Part shown: positions 41,499 to 43,896 of the stretch, piece after piece
Numbering within the stretch: the stretch's first letter is position 1
How the letters are laid out: each line of letters begins with the position of its first letter
Origin: CAZXCQ01 sp964639275
Lineage (GTDB): Bacteria > Desulfobacterota > DSM-4660 > Desulfatiglandales > Desulfatiglandaceae
DNA length: 43,896 bases
Direction: 5' to 3'
Assembly (NCBI GenBank): GCA_964639275.1
Contig: CAZXCQ010000006.1
Location: 1-43,896 of the forward strand
Made by a program: the position numbers and the translations under genes
The notes under the pieces: model-generated
What the model saw: only the letters and a program-made list of their open reading frames with translations
What the model was told of the DNA's origin: nothing
Databases searched by the model: none

Positions 41499-43883
41499 TT
41501 AGAGGGCGCACTGTGTTCTCTGGATGATTTCTTCCTGAACCTCCTTGTGGAGCTGCGTAAAGTAGGCGCTATATCCAGCCACCCGCACCAGGAGGTCAGA
41601 ATACTTGTCAGGATGTTTCTGGGCATCCCTCAGGAGTGCCGTATCCACCACATTAAATTGGACATGCCAGCAACCGATATCGCACAGACCACGGATTAGA
41701 CCGGCCATTTTATGCAGGCCCTCCTGAGAGCTGACAGAGGCGGGGTTCAACCGCATGTTGAGTAATGTTCCGTTCCTAAGCCTTGCCAGGTCCAGTTTTG
41801 CCACTGATTTTAGTATTGCCGTTGGGCCTTTTTTGTCGTTGCCGGGATATGGGGAGGCGTTGTCGGCCAGCGGTTCGCCTGCCTTTCTGCCACTGGGCAA
41901 CGCCCCGACTACCTTGCCAAAGGGAATACCGGCGGTTACGGCGATGATCCCGGCCTGGGCCTGTCCCCCGAAGATATTCCCGTATTTCATGACCTCTTCG
42001 TTGCAGAACTGAACCACTTCTCGTGCCATGAGGTCGACTTCATCCACGTCATTGCCGAACTTAGGGGCCTCATGAAGCAACTGGCCTCTGAGGTGTTCGT
42101 ATCCATCGAAGTCACTCTCCAGTGCACTCAGGAGCGCATCCATGGTGATCTTCTTTTCCTCAAAGACGAGTTTCTTGATGGAGACCAGGGAGTCGGCTGT
42201 ATCTGCAATACCGATCTCGTTTACGGCCGGCCCAAAGTTGTACCTGGCGCCGCCGTGTTGTAGATCTCGCCCGGTCTCGATGCAGTCATCGGTGATTGCA
42301 GAAAGGAAGGGGGCATGAAGGAGTTCACTGTAGGCGTTTTCTGCAAGGGCGTTTACCACAAACATATGGCGAACCATGTGTGTCAACTGCGCCTTAAAGG
42401 CCTTTATCACGTCTTCGAAGCTGGAGAGATGTCTCGGGTCGCCCGTGCAAAGGCCGATCCGTTTACCCGCAAACCGCCACACCCCATCATTGAGCGCCAT
42501 TTCCAGGGCCACGGGGAGGTTGATAAATCCGCCGGTGAGATGGATGCCTTCTCCCCGAGCGCGCGGCTCCACGCACCCCATGACGGCAAAATCGCGGGAC
42601 TCCTCAACGGACAATCCCTTGCACGCCATGGAGTAGGCAATGAGATCTTCATTGTAAAACTTGGGATGCCCGGTACCCAATCGCGCCAATTCACATGATT
42701 TGAGGAGAAAGCGATCGGGTGTGTCCGGATGGATCCGGACCGAGATATCCGGTTGGACGACCCTGAGCTTGATCATGGCCTCAAGACAAAGATAGGAAAG
42801 CTTATTGGTCGCATCCCTCCCCTCAGGGGAACGACCACCCAGGTTTAGGTTTTGCCACTGGGGGGCACCCGTGTAGAATTTGGCGGTATCGGTATTTGAA
42901 AAGAGCATGAGCTCAGAAAACTTAAGAAATAGGCACTCCAGAAGTTCAAGGGCCTTTTCGTCTCTTTTGTCCTCTGGCTCCATCTGATAGTAGGGCATCA
43001 TATACTGGTCAAACCGACCCGGAGATATCGAGTGCCCGCTCTCCTCGATCCGCACTGCCAGGTGGGTGAACCAGAAGGATTGGACAGCCTCCCAGAAATT
43101 GCGGGGAGGATGGTAGGGTACTCGAGAACAGATCTCGCTGATCTGGTGCAATTCCTTTTGCCGCCTGGGATCGGTCTCTGTTTTGGCCATCTTTGCAGCC
43201 AGCAGGGCATAGCGTTTTGCCAGCCTGGCCAGGCCCTCCAGTGTCATTCGGGCCGCCTTTAGAAACTGCAATCGGGGTATGTTTGCCGGTTCGGTAAGAT
43301 CCAGGCCCATGATGGCCTTATCTGTCTGAGCCACAATCCCCTTGATCCCCGATTTCAGTACCCTTTCGTAGTTGGGAACCGTTGTTCCAATCCCCTTTTG
43401 AATCAAAGAAAAGTTGTCAATAAGACCGGTGGGTTGGGTGGGAAAGAGAGAGGGGTCCATATATATCAGACATGCCGTATCCGCAGGACAATCTTGATAC
43501 ACCCTTTCGCTGATCGTCTTTCCTTTCCAGAAGGGCAGGATATCTTCCCTTAGCTCTTTCTTATCCTCCTCTGATAGGGACAAGGGGTCCCAATCCCGGG
43601 TGGTTACGAGGTCCAATTCCTGATTGATCCAGCTTGCCTGGATCTCGGGAAACAACTGGGCGGCCCGGGGCTCTGTGGTCGGGCTGCCCACAATCAATTC
43701 CAGGGGGGCGATATGAATCGGTAGCTCCGTAAAGAGTTTATACATTGCCCTGCCTCGCAAGGTGACCATGGGTTCACCCTCGGCCTCCCGGTAGGCCTGG
43801 GTGATGAGACGGGCCCTGTTTATGTCTAAGGATGGACTCGATTTCAGTATCCGGTCCCTGAGATAATCAATCCGCCCATTCAC
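41499..43883 (-). CDS. Glycyl radical enzyme (PFL-like; dehydratase/lyase type)
   Basis: 794 residues from GTG 43883, 7 bases after GGGAGG at the window edge. The active-site Cys and general-base Glu are in VMGCVEPRARG (~434), a C-x-E arrangement shared by glycerol/propanediol dehydratase-type and C-N/C-S lyase members and absent from pyruvate formate-lyase. The radical site is RVAGYSAYF (Gly ~768). Length and both motifs indicate an active enzyme. It is strictly anaerobic and oxygen-sensitive. It needs a radical-SAM activase, which is not in the window and may lie beyond the right edge. The substrate cannot be assigned by eye: choline, hydroxyproline, diols, isethionate or others are possible. 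Confidence 0.9.
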   Translation of the reverse strand: MNGRIDYLRDRILKSSPSLDINRARLITQAYREAEGEPMVTLRGRAMYKLFTELPIHIAPLELIVGSPTTEPRAAQLFPEIQASWINQELDLVTTRDWDPLSLSEEDKKELREDILPFWKGKTISERVYQDCPADTACLIYMDPSLFPTQPTGLIDNFSLIQKGIGTTVPNYERVLKSGIKGIVAQTDKAIMGLDLTEPANIPRLQFLKAARMTLEGLARLAKRYALLAAKMAKTETDPRRQKELHQISEICSRVPYHPPRNFWEAVQSFWFTHLAVRIEESGHSISPGRFDQYMMPYYQMEPEDKRDEKALELLECLFLKFSELMLFSNTDTAKFYTGAPQWQNLNLGGRSPEGRDATNKLSYLCLEAMIKLRVVQPDISVRIHPDTPDRFLLKSCELARLGTGHPKFYNEDLIAYSMACKGLSVEESRDFAVMGCVEPRARGEGIHLTGGFINLPVALEMALNDGVWRFAGKRIGLCTGDPRHLSSFEDVIKAFKAQLTHMVRHMFVVNALAENAYSELLHAPFLSAITDDCIETGRDLQHGGARYNFGPAVNEIGIADTADSLVSIKKLVFEEKKITMDALLSALESDFDGYEHLRGQLLHEAPKFGNDVDEVDLMAREVVQFCNEEVMKYGNIFGGQAQAGIIAVTAGIPFGKVVGALPSGRKAGEPLADNASPYPGNDKKGPTAILKSVAKLDLARLRNGTLLNMRLNPASVSSQEGLHKMAGLIRGLCDIGCWHVQFNVVDTALLRDAQKHPDKYSDLLVRVAGYSAYFTQLHKEVQEEIIQRTQCAL

Positions 43884-43896
43884 CTTCTCACCTCCC

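Overview
The window looks like a stretch of chromosome from an anaerobic or facultative Gram-negative bacterium. The gene content (branched-chain-type ABC importer with a built-in acyl-CoA synthetase, NDP-forming acyl-CoA ligase subunit, single-domain old-yellow-enzyme reductase with a Cys cluster, glycyl radical enzyme) is typical of sulfate-reducing or syntrophic Desulfobacterota. That assignment is an inference from gene content; there is no rRNA or other phylogenetic marker here. No tRNA, rRNA or CRISPR array was seen.

Layout. (1) 1-833: scrambled non-coding DNA with a tandem repeat resembling an IS21-type end and two or three tiny ORFs. (2) 834-7456: a translationally coupled two-gene operon, the most unusual unit here. 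It encodes a 1669-residue protein with a GHKL ATPase module, two phosphoribosyltransferase-type motifs and a possible degenerate kinase-like C-terminus, followed by a receiver-HD phosphohydrolase. (3) 7457-9861: a secreted amidohydrolase gene bracketed by two ~290-bp direct repeats. (4) 9862-17133: a truncated acyl-CoA dehydrogenase, then livF-livG-acyl-CoA synthetase-livH-livM-livK and a terminator, probably for import and CoA activation of an organic acid. (5) 17161-19968: a REP-associated (RAYT) transposase between its inverted REP ends, then an integron-type cassette carrying a lipoprotein metallopeptidase and a decayed second cassette with a TIR/NDT-like fragment. (6) 20135-26047: a coiled-coil protein, an acyl-CoA ligase alpha subunit, a metal-chelate-binding lipoprotein and an OYE-family reductase, separated by transposase-derived MITEs. 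(7) 26326-34233: MITE and promoter repeats, a ybaK remnant, a GNAT acetyltransferase, a SulP-STAS-cNMP transporter, a UGT-like glycosyltransferase and a large GAF protein. (8) 34389-37680: another MITE, a small conserved protein, a REP hairpin, and a PNPOx-like gene plus class II photolyase between 119-bp inverted repeats. (9) 37907-43883: a membrane-anchored alpha/beta hydrolase, a cupin, a beta-hydroxyacid dehydrogenase and a complete glycyl radical enzyme.

Two things stand out. First, the 834-7456 operon joins parts of two-component signalling (ATPase, receiver) to nucleotide/PRPP chemistry (PRTase, HD); a stress-response or anti-phage role is plausible but inferred. Second, the window is full of small mobile repeats. 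One family is dispersed in five same-strand copies, each with a sigma70-like promoter of exactly 17-bp spacing, several of them directly before genes or gene remnants.
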